Shown: piece by piece, positions 1 through 7,560 of the stretch
Position numbering within the stretch: the first letter of the stretch is position 1
Layout: each line of letters begins with the position of its first letter
NCBI RefSeq assembly: GCF_031082405.1
Contig: NZ_JAVHJU010000023.1
Coordinates: forward strand, 83,632-147,631
DNA: 64,000 bases
Direction of reading: 5' to 3'
DNA from: Amycolatopsis sp. A133
GTDB taxonomy: Bacteria > Actinomycetota > Actinomycetes > Mycobacteriales > Pseudonocardiaceae
Notes under the pieces: generated by a model
What the model was told of the DNA's origin: nothing
What the model saw: the letters and a program-made list of their open reading frames with translations, nothing else
The model's database searches: none
Translations under genes and position numbers: made by a program

Positions 1-289
1 GGTCGGCGTACTTGCCGTTGGCCAGCAGCCCGGCGTAAACGGTCGACCGCGGGCCGACGGGGTACCAGCCCGCGGTGTCGAAGCCGGGTTTGGAGACCGC
101 GGAGTCGTCGCCGACCTTGGCGGATGTCTGGATGAGGAAGCCGGGGACCGCGGTGGCCGGCGCCGCGGCGGTGACCACCGCTCTCGCCGGCTCCTGCCCG
201 GTTGCGGCGGGGACGCTCGCCCCGGTCACCGCGACGGCCAGCGCGGCCGCCGCGAGGACGATCCGGGTTCTTCTCTGCCGATAGCTCAC
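1..289 (-). CDS. csxA: exo-beta-D-glucosaminidase, N-terminal part (cut by window edge)
   Basis: Start of a secreted GH2 exo-beta-D-glucosaminidase; about 96 codons lie in the window and the rest is beyond the left edge. The family removes single glucosamine units from the non-reducing ends of chitosan oligomers outside the cell. The GTG start at 287-289 has an AGGAGG ribosome site at 297-302, seven bases away. Residues 1-31 form a signal peptide (RQRRTR, an Ala/Val core, an Ala-rich end). The stretches DDSAVSKPGFDTAGWYPVG and STVYAGLLANGKYAD match the CsxA enzyme of Amycolatopsis orientalis as I remember it. The catalytic domain is not visible, so activity is inferred from the N-terminus. 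A CsnR-like palindrome lies 40 bases upstream. Confidence 0.85.
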   Translation of the reverse strand, partial: MSYRQRRTRIVLAAAALAVAVTGASVPAATGQEPARAVVTAAAPATAVPGFLIQTSAKVGDDSAVSKPGFDTAGWYPVGPRSTVYAGLLANGKYAD

Positions 290-328
290 TAGCGCGCCTC
301 CTAGGCACCACGGCGGCGGGGGACCATC

Positions 329-347
329 GTTAGGGAACTTTCCTAAC
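329..347. promoter_or_regulatory. CsnR-box-like palindrome upstream of csxA
   Basis: GTTAGGGAACTTTCCTAAC is a near-perfect 19-bp palindrome, with one unpaired position per arm plus the centre, 40 bases before the csxA start. It resembles the TTAGGAAA/TTTCCTAA operator of the ROK-family repressor CsnR, which controls chitosanase genes in actinomycetes. Derepression by chitosan oligomers is the expected behaviour. No CsnR gene is in the window. Confidence 0.6.
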
Positions 348-398
348 AATTGCGGACGATGGTAGCGGCCCGATCACGTCGAGAACAGGGCCGTTCCG

Positions 399-1631
399 TC
401 AGAACCGGGTGGCCTGCCACGCCGCGGCGGCGCGCAGGGCCAGCAAGAGCGGCAGGGAGCCGTCTTCCCAGAGCCGTTGCGGAAGTGCCTCGCTGAGCGG
501 GACACCGCCGCCCAGCGCGGCGCCGATCGCCGGGAGGTCGACGTCGAAGAGCGTCAGCCCGGCGCTGTAGAGCCGTTCGCCACTGACCGGGCGGCGCCGC
601 GCGACCTCGGTGCTGTCGACCGTCAGCTCGGTGAGCCCGAAGAATTCGGGCTTGGCGCCGCGCTCCATCCAGCGCGCGAACCCGGTCACCTTCGTTTCCC
701 GCACGTATCCGGGGGTCAGCCCGGTCTCCTCGCACAGTTCGCGTTCCATCCCGGCGCGGACCACGTCATGCAGCAGCCGCCGGGGCCGGCCGTCGGGCGT
801 GCGCAGGTCGCGGGGTTCGAGCGAGCCGCTGCCCGACGGCGCGAGCAGCAGCCCGCTGACGGAGTTGAGCGCCGACTGCCGGACGGTGACCAGCTTGCCG
901 TCGGTGGTGAACGCCACCGTGGAGACGCCGACGAGGTCGGCGAGGGTGCTGCTGCTCAGCTCGCGCAGGGCGCCGGAGGTGTCGGTGAGCTCGGCCTTGC
1001 GCAGGTCGAACTCCTCGCCGGTGCCGGTGCGCGTGATGCGGAGCGTGCCGAGTTCGTTCGAGCAGACGGCGTCGAAGAACCGGGCCCGGTGCAGCCGGAT
1101 CGGCGCGGGCCGGGCGCCGGCGACGGGTAGCGGATCGCCGCGCATGCCGACGATCGGGCCGTTGAACAGCAGCCGGCCGCGGGCCCGCATCGGCAGCACG
1201 TGCGGCGCGGTGGCCTTGAGGGCCGGGGGCAGCCGGTACGGCTCCTCGGCGACGTCGATCGTGTGCCGCTCTTCCCAGAGGTCCCGGTCGATCGCGGCGC
1301 TGACCAGCGCGGTCCCGCGGGCGGGCACGGCGAGGTACTCCGACGCGGGGTAGGCGGGCGGCGGCGGCAGTTCCGCGGTGGGGAAGGGAGCGGCGATGGT
1401 GGTGAACTCGAACCCGGCCCAGCGGCGCCGCAGCAGCCGGACGTCCCGGGTGAAGGTGGTGACGCCCAGCGCGAGCGCGAGGACGGAGAGCACCACGCCG
1501 ACGGCACTCGGCAGGATGGTGACGGCCCCGAGCACCACGCCCAGCCCGGACGCGGCGAGCGGCCATTCCCGGGCGCCGATGAAGCCGAAGTAGTCCGCCT
1601 TCGCCCGGGCGCGGCGCGTCAGTTTTCCCAT
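399..1631 (-). CDS. two-TM membrane protein with C-terminal Nudix-like domain
   Basis: A 410-residue protein of unknown function. Two hydrophobic segments (about residues 24-40 and 43-60) form a membrane hairpin near the N-terminus. A long soluble region follows. At residues 297-305 RELCEETGL fits the core of the Nudix box (REUXEEXGU), but the Glu normally found eight positions earlier is an Asp and the leading Gly spacing is poor, so hydrolase activity is doubtful. I chose the ATG at 1631 because the membrane hairpin begins just after it; the reading frame extends further upstream (to 1811) but without a better start. It stands alone and ends about 100 bases from the csxA start. Confidence 0.7.
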   Translation of the reverse strand: MGKLTRRARAKADYFGFIGAREWPLAASGLGVVLGAVTILPSAVGVVLSVLALALGVTTFTRDVRLLRRRWAGFEFTTIAAPFPTAELPPPPAYPASEYLAVPARGTALVSAAIDRDLWEERHTIDVAEEPYRLPPALKATAPHVLPMRARGRLLFNGPIVGMRGDPLPVAGARPAPIRLHRARFFDAVCSNELGTLRITRTGTGEEFDLRKAELTDTSGALRELSSSTLADLVGVSTVAFTTDGKLVTVRQSALNSVSGLLLAPSGSGSLEPRDLRTPDGRPRRLLHDVVRAGMERELCEETGLTPGYVRETKVTGFARWMERGAKPEFFGLTELTVDSTEVARRRPVSGERLYSAGLTLFDVDLPAIGAALGGGVPLSEALPQRLWEDGSLPLLLALRAAAAWQATRF

Positions 1632-1674
1632 CGCCGCACTGTTTAGCACGACGGAGCCGGTCCGCGGGGCGGGT

Positions 1675-2049
1675 TTACGCTTCCGCGTCGAGGTAGACCC
1701 AGTGGCCGTCCTCACGCCGGAAGCGGCTGTGCTCCTCGAGGAAGCCGTCCCGGCCGTGGTGGCGGTAGTGTGCCCGGAATTCGACCGTGCCTTCGGCGTG
1801 CAGCAGCCCACCCCCGGTGCGGCCGAGGATCTCCAGCCGCGTCCACTCCTGGTCCGGATCGAGGTCGAGCCGCCGCGGCCGGGTGCCCGGGTGCCAGGTG
1901 CGCAGCAGGTAGGCGGTGTCCCCGACGGCGAAGGCGCTGAACCGCGACCGCATCAGCAGCTCGGCGGTCGGAGCGGCGAGGCGGCCGTCGTGAAACCGGC
2001 CACAACAGGCGGCGTAGGACGCGGTGAGGCCGCACGGGCACGAAGTCAT
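1675..2049 (-). CDS. YchJ/UPF0225 family protein with SEC-C motif
   Basis: A 124-residue protein. Its N-terminus CPCGLTASYAACCG is a SEC-C type zinc-binding motif (Cys4, Cys6, Cys15, Cys16). The rest (RSRFSAFAVGDTAYLLRTWH, then VEFRAHYR and HSRFRREDGHWVYLD) matches the compact YchJ fold, which resembles the NTF2-like family. The biochemical role of YchJ is not established. It is slightly shorter than the E. coli protein. The next gene upstream on the same strand starts about 70 bases away and is unrelated. Confidence 0.85.
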   Translation of the reverse strand: MTSCPCGLTASYAACCGRFHDGRLAAPTAELLMRSRFSAFAVGDTAYLLRTWHPGTRPRRLDLDPDQEWTRLEILGRTGGGLLHAEGTVEFRAHYRHHGRDGFLEEHSRFRREDGHWVYLDAEA

Positions 2050-2122
2050 GCCGAAATCGTCCCACGGCGACTGGCGTAGTCCCGGCGAAGATCACGGAGT
2101 ACGGGTCGCACGTGTTGGCCAT

Positions 2123-2890
2123 TCAAGTGCTCTCGAACTCGAGGATCCTTCGCGATTCGACCGCGTGCTCTCCCGCGCGGGTGATCAGCACTTTGTTGCC
2201 CTCGAGGTGCACGAGGGCTTTGTCGTCCAGCGCCCGTATGGTCCGGCGCAGATTCTTTTGCATCGAGTCCGCTACCCACGTCACGAGTTCGCTCAACGTC
2301 GTCGGTGTCGCGCCTCGGTGATAAAGGAGAACGAGCACCGTGTCGCTCGCGCGAAGGTCGGTTCGCAGCACTTTGGGGCGGTCGCCGAACATCTGCACAA
2401 CCGGGTACTTGCGCGTGACCAGTTCTGTGACGAGCCGTTGGGCGGTGTCGGCATCGACGCGTTTGCTCAACCGGACGAACTCGGCGATCACCCAGTCGAG
2501 GACGGCCGTCACCAGGGTGGCGTCCTGAAGGTTCGGATCGATCCCGTCGGCGAGATGTGCGATGTCTCGGCTGTTGCGGATGTCGTAGACGACACGTAGA
2601 GCACGAGGCAAGTAGATACGGACGGCCTTGGGGAAGTCGGTGGCGCTCAGGGATTCCAGCGCTTTCGCAACTTTCTCGGTGTTCAGTTGCTCGCCGATGG
2701 GCGTATGGCGGCCTTTCGTCATTTGTTCGAGAATCCGGTATGCGGCCTCGCAGAACCTGCCGCCTTCCACGGCGCTGAGGCGATGCCCGCCCAGGAGGTA
2801 ATTGTGCTTGGCTTCTGCGTAGGCGTCGAGCAACTCTTTGGCGAGGGTGTGATCGTATGACGATTCGAGTACGTCTCGAGCGGTGATCAC
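2123..2890 (-). CDS. HEPN-like protein with C-terminal winged helix
   Basis: A 255-residue protein I cannot name. Residues 105-112 read RNSRDIAH, which fits the R-polar-x4-6-H signature of HEPN RNases, between long predicted helices (about 45-60, 85-104 and 122-145). Residues about 180-250 look like a winged helix (TTLSELVTWVADSMQKNLRR, then a wing and KVLITRAGEHAV). Its GTG start overlaps the stop of the preceding gene by four bases, so the two are translationally coupled. HEPN proteins are often RNA-cleaving toxins or anti-phage effectors; that role is inference. An alternative is a transcriptional regulator whose HEPN fold only dimerises. Confidence 0.7.
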   Translation of the reverse strand: MITARDVLESSYDHTLAKELLDAYAEAKHNYLLGGHRLSAVEGGRFCEAAYRILEQMTKGRHTPIGEQLNTEKVAKALESLSATDFPKAVRIYLPRALRVVYDIRNSRDIAHLADGIDPNLQDATLVTAVLDWVIAEFVRLSKRVDADTAQRLVTELVTRKYPVVQMFGDRPKVLRTDLRASDTVLVLLYHRGATPTTLSELVTWVADSMQKNLRRTIRALDDKALVHLEGNKVLITRAGEHAVESRRILEFEST

Positions 2891-3582
2891 TTGTCACTCT
2901 TTTCGTCCGGCAAACTCTTCTTGCCACCGCTGGACCGCTTCTGCCGGTGCGGGTGCTCATGCAAGGCTGCCTTGACCGCCTCCCGATCCGGTAGTGCCTC
3001 GACGACCGCGTCGCCGCGGGTGGTCATCTGCTTCGCACCTTGTCCTGCCGAGACCACATAGCCGCTCTGCCGGTCCGCATTGTCCAAGTCCCTCGGCAGG
3101 TTGCCGAACTTCTGCCCGGCTGCCTCGAGGTTGAGAGCGGAGATGTCCGAGGCCTTGAAGTGTGGGGTGTCCCGGTGATGGGCAAGGTAGTAGGCGAGGC
3201 AGGCGATCCGCTCCACCTGGGAGCCGGGCTTCTTCTGACTCATGAAGTCGCGAGCGCTGACCGTCTTCTTGCCGACGCTCGCAGGTGCGTAGGACGACGG
3301 GTTCTCGTGCGGCTGACTCGAGTTCGAACCGGTCAGTGCGAGGTCGGTCAGCCCCAGCGCCTCGATCAGCCAGAAGACCGCGCGCCGGCGGGCTTCCTCC
3401 GCGAGCGGACTGAGCGCTTCGAAAGAGATCTGCATGGCTTTGAGCTCGGTGAGCGCGTCCTCAGCGGAATCAGCTGTTTTCGTTGCCCTCGGCTCGAAAT
3501 CCGTGTGCACGACGTTGCTCGGAGCTCCGTCGGCGAGGTCGTGCTCGGAGTCTTCTGGAGTCGTCGGTGTCTCGTCGTCCAT
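2887..3582 (-). CDS. acidic/wHTH-like partner of the HEPN protein
   Basis: A 231-residue protein, first gene of a two-gene unit. Residues 1-45 are acidic and probably disordered. Residues about 105-185 (RIACLAYYLAHHRDTPHFKA, then EAAGQKFGNLPRDLDNA and KQMTTRGDAVVEALPD) look like a winged-helix domain seen in uncharacterised proteins of bacterial accessory regions. The C-terminal 30 residues are Lys/Arg/His-rich. It may regulate or neutralise the HEPN protein encoded immediately downstream. The start at 3582 faces a 210-base gap shared with the divergent HTH gene. Confidence 0.65.
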   Translation of the reverse strand: MDDETPTTPEDSEHDLADGAPSNVVHTDFEPRATKTADSAEDALTELKAMQISFEALSPLAEEARRRAVFWLIEALGLTDLALTGSNSSQPHENPSSYAPASVGKKTVSARDFMSQKKPGSQVERIACLAYYLAHHRDTPHFKASDISALNLEAAGQKFGNLPRDLDNADRQSGYVVSAGQGAKQMTTRGDAVVEALPDREAVKAALHEHPHRQKRSSGGKKSLPDEKSDK

Positions 3583-3728
3583 GGTGATCCTTTCCGGATG
3601 ATTCGGTGGCGTGCTCCAAAGCTAGCGCCGAGTTGGCGCTTCTCTGTCGCAGTTGTGTCGCATGGCGTTCGGCGTGACCGTGTGGGAGCGACATAGTTGC
3701 AGGTCGCGATTCCTCCGTGTCACCCGGA

Positions 3729-3763
3729 AGCGCAGTTTTCCTGCGCTCCGATGTCACTACAAT
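3729..3763 (+). promoter_or_regulatory. promoter of the HTH gene with an inverted repeat over the -35 region
   Basis: TACAAT at 3758-3763 is a good -10 box and GTTTTC at 3735-3740 lies 17 bases before it. The arms AGCGCAG (3729-3735) and CTGCGCT (3741-3747) form a dyad over the -35 region. That placement suits repression, possibly autoregulation by the HTH protein encoded downstream. Confidence 0.5.
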
Positions 3764-3792
3764 CGTCGCCGTGCAGCTTGGAGGTACCGGTT

Positions 3793-4698
3793 GTGGCTCA
3801 GTCTGACCCCAACGTTCGTGCAGCAGGCGCTCTTCTAGCCCGGCTCCTTGCCGAATCTCCGCCCTATCGGGCGAAGTGGCGGGCCTTGACCTCGCGAGTC
3901 GCGGGGAAGCTGAATCAGTCCGCGATCGCGAAAGTGATCGAACACCATTTGTGGGAACAAGACCCGACAGGCACTGAGCGTACGGCGCGCATGCTCAAGG
4001 ACCGGGTGGGCCGAGCCTTGACCGGACAGAGTCTCTCGTACGAGACGCTGACCTGGTTCCTGGAAGCGTTCGAAATGACGGACACGGACCGAAGGCACCT
4101 TCGCGAGGTCTACGAAGGCCGGCACACGCCGACCAGTGAGATCGCCCATACGCTACGAAGCAGGCGAGAGATGATCCGCGGGCAGCGGCATCGCACGATC
4201 AACCTGGTCGAACGGTATGACGTCACCGACGGGCGCCTGAGCGTGCGCCGCACGGTGCACACGATCCGGGCGATCGAGGACGGCGTCGACATCTACCTCT
4301 TCAACCACGAGCCGGAAGCCTCTCGTATCGAGGTCGCCTACGGTGGGCAGCTCGGGCAGAGTCATGAGTACGGTCGCGGACTGCGCAGCGTCGAAATCGA
4401 GCTTGACCGGCCGTTGCAGAAAGACGAGACAGCGGCGCTCGAGTACTGTGCTGTCTTCGACCGGCGTTCCGCGGGTCTGACGGAAGTGCGAAGGGCGGCG
4501 TTCGCCAGAGCCGAGAACGTCGACATGGCCGTCGCGTTCACCGGCAGGGTCCCACGCCGAGTTTGGTGGTGTGTGTGGGCGGACCACCTAGACGGCTCAC
4601 CGGTCGACGAGAAACCGATCGAGCTTGTCAACTCCGCAACGAGGAGGTTCGTCCGGTCGATGGAGAACACGGTCGTGGGATTCCGGTGGGTATGGTGA
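3793..4698 (+). CDS. HTH protein with a C-terminal beta-rich module
   Basis: A 301-residue protein. Residues about 22-105 are helical and resemble an XRE-type HTH region (LNQSAIAKVIEHH, then SLSYETLTWFLEAF). Residues about 130-301 are rich in beta strands and contain HEYG (191-194), VWWCVWADHLDGSPVDE and a terminal GFRWVW. The same features recur in the C-terminal half of the protein at 6494-7432, so this is a shared module. The GTG at 3793 was chosen because GGAGG at 3780-3784 is eight bases upstream and a -10 box precedes it; the frame itself opens earlier. It diverges from the HEPN pair and may control it. Confidence 0.7.
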   Translation: MAQSDPNVRAAGALLARLLAESPPYRAKWRALTSRVAGKLNQSAIAKVIEHHLWEQDPTGTERTARMLKDRVGRALTGQSLSYETLTWFLEAFEMTDTDRRHLREVYEGRHTPTSEIAHTLRSRREMIRGQRHRTINLVERYDVTDGRLSVRRTVHTIRAIEDGVDIYLFNHEPEASRIEVAYGGQLGQSHEYGRGLRSVEIELDRPLQKDETAALEYCAVFDRRSAGLTEVRRAAFARAENVDMAVAFTGRVPRRVWWCVWADHLDGSPVDEKPIELVNSATRRFVRSMENTVVGFRWVW

Positions 4699-4741
4699 TG
4701 ACGACCCGGTCGGCAGTGGCGGTCACCCGGTCCACCGAGGA

Positions 4742-5203
4742 CTAACCCACGTTGACCGGTTCCCCGCTCTCCCGCGCCTCCTGCGCACCCCGCACCGCGA
4801 GCCGGTCCGCTCGTTCGTTCTCCGGGTGCCCAGCGTGGCCCTTGACCCACAGCCACTCGACCTCGTGCTCGCCCACCGCCGCGTCGAGGCGCTGCCAGAG
4901 GTCCGCGTTCTTCACCGGTTCGCGGGCCGTCGTCTGCCAGCCGTTCTTCTTCCAGCGGGGCAGCCACTGCGTGATTCCGTTGCGCACGTACGTGCTGTCC
5001 GTGTACACGCGCACCTGGGACGGGCGGGTCAGGCTCTCCAGTGCGCGGATCGGCGCCGTCAGCTCCATGCGGTTGTTCGTCGTCGGGGTGGCCTCGCCGC
5101 CGTACAGCTCGCGCTCGTGCCTGCCGTAGCGCAGCACCGCGCCCCAGCCGCCCGGTCCGGGGTTCCCGCTGCACGCGCCGTCGGTGTAGATCTCCACGTC
5201 CAC
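4742..5203 (-). CDS. rnhA: ribonuclease HI
   Basis: A 153-residue cytoplasmic RNase HI, which cuts the RNA strand of RNA-DNA hybrids (R-loops, primers, misincorporated ribonucleotide runs). All four acidic metal ligands are visible: Asp8 in IYTDGACSGNPGPGGWG, Glu47 in NNRMELTA, Asp69 in VYTDSTYV and Asp133 in NERADRL. The flexible-loop His is at 123 or 126 in KGHAGH. The length is the usual one for bacterial RNase HI without an N-terminal hybrid-binding domain. It stands alone between an HTH gene and a Crp/Fnr gene. Confidence 0.95.
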   Translation of the reverse strand: MDVEIYTDGACSGNPGPGGWGAVLRYGRHERELYGGEATPTTNNRMELTAPIRALESLTRPSQVRVYTDSTYVRNGITQWLPRWKKNGWQTTAREPVKNADLWQRLDAAVGEHEVEWLWVKGHAGHPENERADRLAVRGAQEARESGEPVNVG

Positions 5204-5277
5204 GCGGCGACCCTACCGGTCTCGGCTCTCGCCCAACTCCGCCACGCCGGGTTACGGTGGTGATCCGGAGGGGAGCC

Positions 5278-5982
5278 ATGAGCGGGCACGACGACACGGC
5301 GGAGGGGGCGCTCCTGACTTACCTCGCCGACGCCGATCGCGAGTACCTGCTCGCCCGCGGCACCCGCCGCCGGTTCCGCGCGAACGACGTCGTGCTCATG
5401 GAGGGCGACCCGTCGGACCACGTCCACGTGCTGGTCGCCGGCTGGGTGCGCGTCTCCACGATCGTCGAGGACGGCCGCGAGGTGCTCTTCGGGCTGCGCG
5501 GCCCCGGCGAAGTGCTGGGCGATCTCGCGGCGGTCACCGGACGGCCGCGGTCGGCGTCGGTGCGCGCGATCGAACCCTGCACCGTCTTCCAGCTGACCGG
5601 CGCGGAGTTCGTCGACGTCCTGCACGCCCGGCCCGCGATCGCCATCGCGACGATCAAGACGGTCGCGGCCCGGCTCCGCAACGCCGAGTCCGCCCGGGTC
5701 GACTCGGCCGCCTTCGACGTCAGCCGCCGGGTCGCCGTGGTCCTGGTGCGGTTGGCCGAGGAACACGGCCGGACCGTGGCCGAGGGGGTGGTCGTCGACG
5801 CGCTGTCGCAGGAGGACATCGCCGCGCAGATCGGCGCCGCCCGGCGTACCGTCGCACGGGCGTTGCGCGTGCTGCGCGAGCGCGGGATCGTCGAGACCGG
5901 CCGTCGCCGGTTCCTCATCCGCGAGCCGCGGGTCCTGCGCGCCTTCGCCCGTTCTGAGCCAAACGGCACACACCACCCGTGA
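5278..5982 (+). CDS. Crp/Fnr-family transcriptional regulator
   Basis: A 234-residue regulator. Residues about 20-130 form a cyclic-nucleotide-binding-like beta roll (FRANDVVLMEGDPSDHVHVL, then GEVLGDLAAVTGRPRSASVRA). Residues about 180-225 form the winged HTH with LSQEDIAAQIGAARRTVARAL as recognition helix region. PGEVLGDLAAVTGRPRSASV is close to a phosphate-binding cassette, so a cyclic nucleotide ligand is possible; no Fe-S cysteine cluster is present, which argues against an FNR-type oxygen sensor. The ATG has GGAGGGGAG just upstream. Its targets cannot be told from the context. Confidence 0.85.
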   Translation: MSGHDDTAEGALLTYLADADREYLLARGTRRRFRANDVVLMEGDPSDHVHVLVAGWVRVSTIVEDGREVLFGLRGPGEVLGDLAAVTGRPRSASVRAIEPCTVFQLTGAEFVDVLHARPAIAIATIKTVAARLRNAESARVDSAAFDVSRRVAVVLVRLAEEHGRTVAEGVVVDALSQEDIAAQIGAARRTVARALRVLRERGIVETGRRRFLIREPRVLRAFARSEPNGTHHP

Positions 5983-6093
5983 CAGCGGACATCTGACGGA
6001 CGCCGCCGCCCGGCGATCCTGGAACCCGGCCGGAAAGAAAAACAATGCCACCGGCCGGATTTCCATTTCGAGCGAGGTCGGGGAGTCCTTGTC

Positions 6094-6261
6094 GTGAACG
6101 TCTACTGCAGAATTTTGACCCTGGTGAAATCGGTCTTCGCCGCGTTCGTGGCCGGTGCCGTCGCGGGTTTCGTCGCGGCCGCCGGAAGCGCGGCGGAACC
6201 GGCCGCGCCGACGTTCCACGGCTCCGCGCCGCTCTCCGCCTCGGCCTGGGTACAGCGATGA
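6094..6261 (+). CDS. small secreted or membrane peptide (55 aa)
   Basis: GTG at 6094-6096 opens a 55-residue frame preceded by GGGGAG at 6080-6085. The peptide has one hydrophobic segment (VFAAFVAGAVAGFVAAAG, about residues 14-31) after a Lys/Arg-bearing start, then AGSAAEPAAP, a fair signal-peptidase site. The mature peptide would be about 20 residues, ending in SASAWVQR. Its stop codon overlaps the Shine-Dalgarno sequence of the next micro-ORF. I recognise no family, and it could be a chance frame in this 510-base gap between larger genes. Confidence 0.4.
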   Translation: MNVYCRILTLVKSVFAAFVAGAVAGFVAAAGSAAEPAAPTFHGSAPLSASAWVQR

Positions 6262-6274
6262 GGAGGTGTGTGTG

Positions 6275-6319
6275 ATGGAGAGCCACTCGATCTGGGCCCT
6301 GATCTTCGGGGCCGGCTGA
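6275..6319 (+). CDS. 14-residue micro-ORF with strong ribosome site
   Basis: ATG at 6275 codes for MESHSIWALIFGAG and stop. An ideal AGGAGGTG lies at 6261-6268, six bases before the ATG. The ribosome site is stronger than that of most genes here, which is the main reason to list it. The peptide is hydrophobic in its second half. It could be a leader peptide, a signalling peptide or a small toxin. The remaining 170 bases to the next gene (6320-6493) hold GC-rich dyads and nothing else I can identify. Confidence 0.35.
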   Translation: MESHSIWALIFGAG

Positions 6320-6493
6320 CCCGCGGTGAGACCCGGCCGGCCGGCTCGTGGGGGGCCGGCCGGCCGGGCATTCGCGCGAATACCGGTGTCCGGCATTTGT
6401 CCTGCTTTCGCGGAACTGCTCCTGGTAACGTGAGCATTTCTTCCGCGGGGAAATCGAGGGGGTGGGACGACGGAAGAGCACACCCTCCCGTTC

Positions 6494-7432
6494 GTGCGCG
6501 AGCTGAACGAACTGCGCCGCGGCCGCGGGCTGGACGCGGCCGACCTGCACCAGCGGATCGGCCCGTACCTGCGAGCGGCGTGCGCCATCACCGAAGCCGA
6601 CCAGCCCGCGGCCGCGCGCCAGAAGCTCGTGCTGCGCCTGACCGAACTCTGCGGGCGGCTGCCGCCGGACCTGAAGCTGGCCGCGCTGGCCGCGCTCGGC
6701 CTGCACGAGGAGGCCGCGGGGGAGTTCCTCGACCGGCGGATCTCCTGGCTGGCCAGCGTGCTCGACCGTGACCCCCGCACCGCCCGCCGCCGGATCGACC
6801 TCGCGTTCCGCCGGCTCGACGAGCTGCTCGGCGCGCCCGCGCCCCGCGGTGACCTGCACCCGCTGGCCGGCTGGTACGTCGAGTCGATGAAGGCGATGCT
6901 GCGGCTCGACCGCGACCCGCCGGAGCTGCAGGAGGAACGCCGGATCGTCGCGGAGGTCGACGAGCTCGACGAGCTGGTCCTGCCGTTCAGCGTGCCGGCC
7001 GAAGCGGGCAGCGACCCGCTGCCGGACATCACCGCCGACGCGCTGTTCGGCGGCGAAATCGTCGAAGCGCGCCAGGTTTCGGCGAGCCACGCGCAGTTCG
7101 TCATGCGGCTGCCGAGCCCGCTGCGGCTCGGCCAGCGGCACGAGTACGGCATCCGGTTCACGCCGCAGCGCACCGAACTGCGGCCCTACTACGCCATGAC
7201 CCCGCTTCGCCGGTGCGAAGAGTTCTCGGTGCGGGTCCGCTTCGACCGCGCCGCGCCGCCCTCGCGGGTGTGGCGGCTCAACGGCGTGCCAGGCCGGGTG
7301 GTCGACGACGGCGTCGATTCGGGCGACGCGCTGACCGTCAACCGGGTCGGCGAGGTCGGGCTCGAGTTCCACGACCTGCACCAGGGCCTCAGCTACGGGC
7401 TGCAGTGGTCGTTCGGCCCGCGGGAGCACTGA
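6494..7432 (+). CDS. helical protein with a C-terminal beta module (unknown function)
   Basis: A protein of at least 312 residues. Residues about 1-160 are helical and charged, with WYVESMKAMLRLDRDPPELQEERRIVAE-like text near 128-153 that is common in actinobacterial proteins of unknown function. Residues about 190-312 are beta-rich with LRLGQRHEYGIRF (HEYG at 216-219), a PLRRCEEF segment, VWRLNGVPGRVVDD and a final YGLQWSF. This half aligns with the C-terminal half of the HTH protein at 3793-4698. The GTG at 6494 has no good ribosome site. An in-frame ACG at 6467 or 6470 lies five to seven bases behind GAGGGGG (6456-6462), so the true start may be non-canonical. Confidence 0.65.
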   Translation: MRELNELRRGRGLDAADLHQRIGPYLRAACAITEADQPAAARQKLVLRLTELCGRLPPDLKLAALAALGLHEEAAGEFLDRRISWLASVLDRDPRTARRRIDLAFRRLDELLGAPAPRGDLHPLAGWYVESMKAMLRLDRDPPELQEERRIVAEVDELDELVLPFSVPAEAGSDPLPDITADALFGGEIVEARQVSASHAQFVMRLPSPLRLGQRHEYGIRFTPQRTELRPYYAMTPLRRCEEFSVRVRFDRAAPPSRVWRLNGVPGRVVDDGVDSGDALTVNRVGEVGLEFHDLHQGLSYGLQWSFGPREH

Positions 7433-7560
7433 GGCGGCGATGCGCACCGGCCCGGCCGGCGGCCGGTCGCGTGGCTGCAGGCGGGTCCGGATGCTGGGAC
7501 GCGGAATAGCGCCGCGGGCGACGGGTTGGCACCGTCGTAGCCGACGGGAAGGGGCCCGCG

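Noticed and set aside
75..284. Plus-strand ORF at the left edge
   Set aside because: It is the complement of the csxA signal peptide and N-terminus.
5059..7447. Long minus-strand frames across the Crp/Fnr gene and the next gene
   Set aside because: They run through two well-supported plus-strand genes and contain only Arg/Ser/Pro-rich text.
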